The notes beneath the pieces are model-generated. The model was not told the origin of the DNA and ran no database searches. It saw nothing but the letters and a program-made list of their open reading frames with translations. The position numbers and the translations under genes were made by a program. DNA of 64,000 nt from Microbispora catharanthi (lineage in GTDB: Bacteria; Actinomycetota; Actinomycetes; Streptosporangiales; Streptosporangiaceae): the NCBI RefSeq assembly GCF_006334915.2, contig NZ_VDMA02000006.1, forward strand, positions 124,001 to 188,000. The letters are read 5' to 3'. Shown piece by piece: positions 62,043 to 64,000 of this stretch (its first letter is position 1; each line of letters begins with the position of its first letter).

Positions 62043-63266
62043 TCACACCTCTCCCTTGATCTCCAGCCGCTCCAGTGCCTTGGCCAGCGGGTGGACGGTC
62101 AGGCCGATCTGCCACTCCCGCGCGCCGAGTGAGCGCAGCCGCGCCGCCACGGTCTCCTCGCTGATCGGCGCGGGCGGCTCCCAGGTCAGCCTGCGTACGG
62201 CGTCGGGCTGGAGCAGGTTCTCGGTCGGCATGCGGTGTTCGTCGGCGAGCGCGGCGACGACGGCCCGTGCCGCCACGAGCCGCTTGGCGGCGGCCGGGTC
62301 GCGGTCGGCCCACCGGTTGGCCGGGGGAGGGCCGTCCCCGGGCCCCACGGGCTGCGGCAGCGCCGTCTCCGGCATCGTGCGGGCCCGGTTCACCGCCGCC
62401 AGCCAGTCGTTGAGGTGGCGGCGGGCGCTGCGGCCGACGAACGGGGTGATCTCGGTGAGGGCCTTGGTCGTGCGCGGCTGGTCGAGGGCGGCCTGCACGA
62501 TCGCCGAGTCGGGCAGCACGCGGCCCGGCGCGAGGTCGGCCTCCCGCGCGATCTCGTCGCGCAGCGTCCACAGCTCCCGCACCACGGCGAGCCCGCGCAG
62601 CGTGCGCACCCGGTGGATGCCCGAGGTGCGCCGCCACGGGTCGGTACGCGGGGGATGGGCGGGAGCGGCCAGGATCGACGCGAACTCCTCCAGCGCCCAC
62701 TCCAGCTTGCCGGTGGCGGCCAGCTCGTCGTGCAGGACGTCGCGGAGCTCGACCAGCACCTCCACGTCGAGCGCCGCGTAGCGCAGCCAGTCCTCCGGCA
62801 GCGGGCGGGCCGACCAGTCGGCCGCGGAGTGCCCCTTCTCCAGCCGCAGGCCGAGGACGAGCTCGACCATGGTCCCCAGCCCGACCCGCTCGTAGCCGAG
62901 CAGCCGCCCGGCCAGCTCGGTGTCGAACAGCCGCCGCGGGCGGAAGCCCAGCTCGGCCAGGCACGGCAGATCCTGGTTCGCGGCGTGCAGGACGATCTCG
63001 GTGTCGCGTACGGCCTCGTCCAGGGCCGACAGGTCGGGACACTTGACGGGGTCGATCAGCGCGGTGCCCGCACCGGCCCGGCGCAGCTGCACCAGGTAGG
63101 CGCGGCCGCTGTAGCGGTATCCGGAGGCACGCTCGGCGTCGACGGCCACCGGCCCCGTCCCACGGGCGAAGGCGTCCACGGCGGCCACGAGCGCGGCGGA
63201 GTCCTCGATGACGGGCGGGATTCCCTCGCGCGGCTCCAACAGAGGCTGGACTACGGGTTCTGTCAC
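62043..63266 (-). CDS. rnd: Ribonuclease D
   Basis: A 407-residue 3'-5' exoribonuclease. The DEDDy exonuclease motifs are visible: VAVDAERASGYRYSGRAYLV (Exo I), LHAANQDLPCL (Exo II) and YAALDVEVLVEL (Exo III Tyr-Asp). An HRDC domain follows at about residues 215-290 (VVRELWTLRDEIAREADLAP), then a second helical domain. It trims tRNA and other RNA 3' ends. It begins three bases after the DUF3000 stop, so the two form an operon. Confidence 0.92.
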   Translation of the reverse strand: MTEPVVQPLLEPREGIPPVIEDSAALVAAVDAFARGTGPVAVDAERASGYRYSGRAYLVQLRRAGAGTALIDPVKCPDLSALDEAVRDTEIVLHAANQDLPCLAELGFRPRRLFDTELAGRLLGYERVGLGTMVELVLGLRLEKGHSAADWSARPLPEDWLRYAALDVEVLVELRDVLHDELAATGKLEWALEEFASILAAPAHPPRTDPWRRTSGIHRVRTLRGLAVVRELWTLRDEIAREADLAPGRVLPDSAIVQAALDQPRTTKALTEITPFVGRSARRHLNDWLAAVNRARTMPETALPQPVGPGDGPPPANRWADRDPAAAKRLVAARAVVAALADEHRMPTENLLQPDAVRRLTWEPPAPISEETVAARLRSLGAREWQIGLTVHPLAKALERLEIKGEV

Positions 63267-63269
63267 GGG

Positions 63270-63866
63270 CTAAGGAACTTTCGGATCATCTCGGCGGGCG
63301 GGGCGCCGATGCAGCGTGGCGACGTCGGGCGGCAGCGGGGGGATGCCGGCGGCCAGGCACATGAGGTCGCACCAGGCGGCCGCGTGCGACGACAGGTCCT
63401 CGTCGAGCGGCGACCACGAGGCCCGCAGCTCGATCTCCGTGGTGACGGGGTCGTCCGCCTTGCCGCCGAACCCCTCCGAGACGGCGCGGGTGACCGTGCC
63501 GCCCACCGCGGCGTACCTCGCGCCGTGGGCGTCGAGCGCCTCGGTCAGCCAGCTCCAGGCCACCGGCCCCAGCAGCGGGTCTGTGGTCATCTCCGGCTCC
63601 ATGTCGGCGCGTACGTAGGCGACGAGGCGGAACGGCCCCTCCCAGCCGCGCTGGCCCTCGGGGTCGAACAGCATGATCAGGCGGCCGACGGCGAGTTCGT
63701 CGTCGTCACGGTACACGGAGGCCCCGACCGCACCGGAATACGGCGCGAGCCGCTGGGGGGCGGGGATGTCCTCCAGCTCGATCTCCGGCCGTACCTCGGC
63801 GGGGCGCAGCGTCTCCAGCGCGCGCCGGAAGGCGGCGGGAGGCGCGGGCGGTTCACCGAGGGTCAT
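63270..63866 (-). CDS. DUF3000-family protein
   Basis: A 198-residue actinobacterial protein of unknown role. Family features include AFRRALETLRPAEVRPEIEL, PYSGAVGASVYRDDDELAVG and GRLIMLFDPEGQRGWEGPFR. It has no signal or membrane segment. In actinomycetes it commonly lies between rnd and hemE, and here it directly precedes rnd. I start it at the ATG at 63866. Confidence 0.88.
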   Translation of the reverse strand: MTLGEPPAPPAAFRRALETLRPAEVRPEIELEDIPAPQRLAPYSGAVGASVYRDDDELAVGRLIMLFDPEGQRGWEGPFRLVAYVRADMEPEMTTDPLLGPVAWSWLTEALDAHGARYAAVGGTVTRAVSEGFGGKADDPVTTEIELRASWSPLDEDLSSHAAAWCDLMCLAAGIPPLPPDVATLHRRPARRDDPKVP

Positions 63867-64000
63867 GACGGAAGAGTAGGTCGGATTCGGGATAGCGCGA
63901 AGCAGGGGGGCGGCTGTGGGGGGCATCGGAAGTCGTCAAACCGTCGCCGCCAGTCGAGCCGTCACCCGGTCGGCCGTCCGTGCCGGGGCGCGCCCGCGCA
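63867..64000. other. Window end, upstream of DUF3000
   Basis: This holds the promoter side of DUF3000. A GTG at about 63917 on the plus strand opens a frame to the window edge (VGGIGSRQTVAASRAVTRS). hemE would be expected on this side by synteny, but the fragment is too short and not convincing. Confidence 0.3.

Overview
The window is GC-rich DNA (about 70 percent, third codon positions mostly G or C) from an actinomycete chromosome. Many genes start with GTG, several look leaderless, and the families present (LLM/F420 oxidoreductase, DUF6879, DUF1707, SARP-NB-ARC-TPR regulator, DUF3000) suggest a filamentous actinobacterium, probably of the Streptosporangiales. There is no rRNA, tRNA, CRISPR array or intact insertion sequence that I can recognise.

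0-11.3 kb holds housekeeping and stress genes. These are an LLM-class oxidoreductase, the Hen1/Pnkp RNA-repair pair (GTGA overlap), a DHA2 drug exporter divergent from its TetR regulator, a second TetR divergent from a DUF4267/cupin pair, a Mug-type DNA glycosylase, and an HSL-type esterase divergent from a MarR regulator. The three divergent pairs each have palindromic operators.

11.3-17.4 kb, all on the minus strand, holds the most unusual locus. A PadR/DUF1707 pair is followed by a MccB/PaaA-like E1 enzyme with an N-terminal RRE-like clamp, a 41-codon peptide gene, a repeat-bearing ORF, an M50 metalloprotease fused to a PqqD-like domain, a DUF6879 protein, a second 42-codon peptide gene, and a second DUF6879 protein. 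The two tiny peptides, annotated here from the sequence, share an IxIRxLDxxET motif and end in Ser/Asn/Thr/Gly-rich tails. I read this as a RiPP (ribosomally made, modified peptide) locus of a kind I do not recognise.

17.7-36.2 kb and 55.8-63.9 kb carry conserved chromosomal core: aconitase with an IdeR/DtxR-type iron box, xylFGH plus a ROK regulator, dxs, an amino-acid permease, then fadBA, RNase D and DUF3000. From memory this matches the gene order around SCO5999-SCO6031 of Streptomyces coelicolor. Small accessory pieces lie between (MazF-type toxin-antitoxin, TauE permease, AraC/quinone reductase, zinc metallopeptidase, LysE).

The 36.2-55.8 kb stretch interrupts that core and looks like an accessory island. 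It holds a secreted LamG/DNRLRE protein, a 2339-residue Sec-exported RHS protein with a Hint autoprotease and a short C-terminal toxin tip, a likely immunity gene, a SARP-NB-ARC-TPR regulator overlapping a 45-codon secreted peptide gene, a tandem-duplicated esterase, an NTF2-like protein, a leaderless FtsX-ectodomain-like protein, and a possible IS200/IS605 end. Decayed genes include a MarR C-terminal fragment, a VOC protein with an internal deletion, and a small Cys-rich membrane protein with a homopolymer frameshift.
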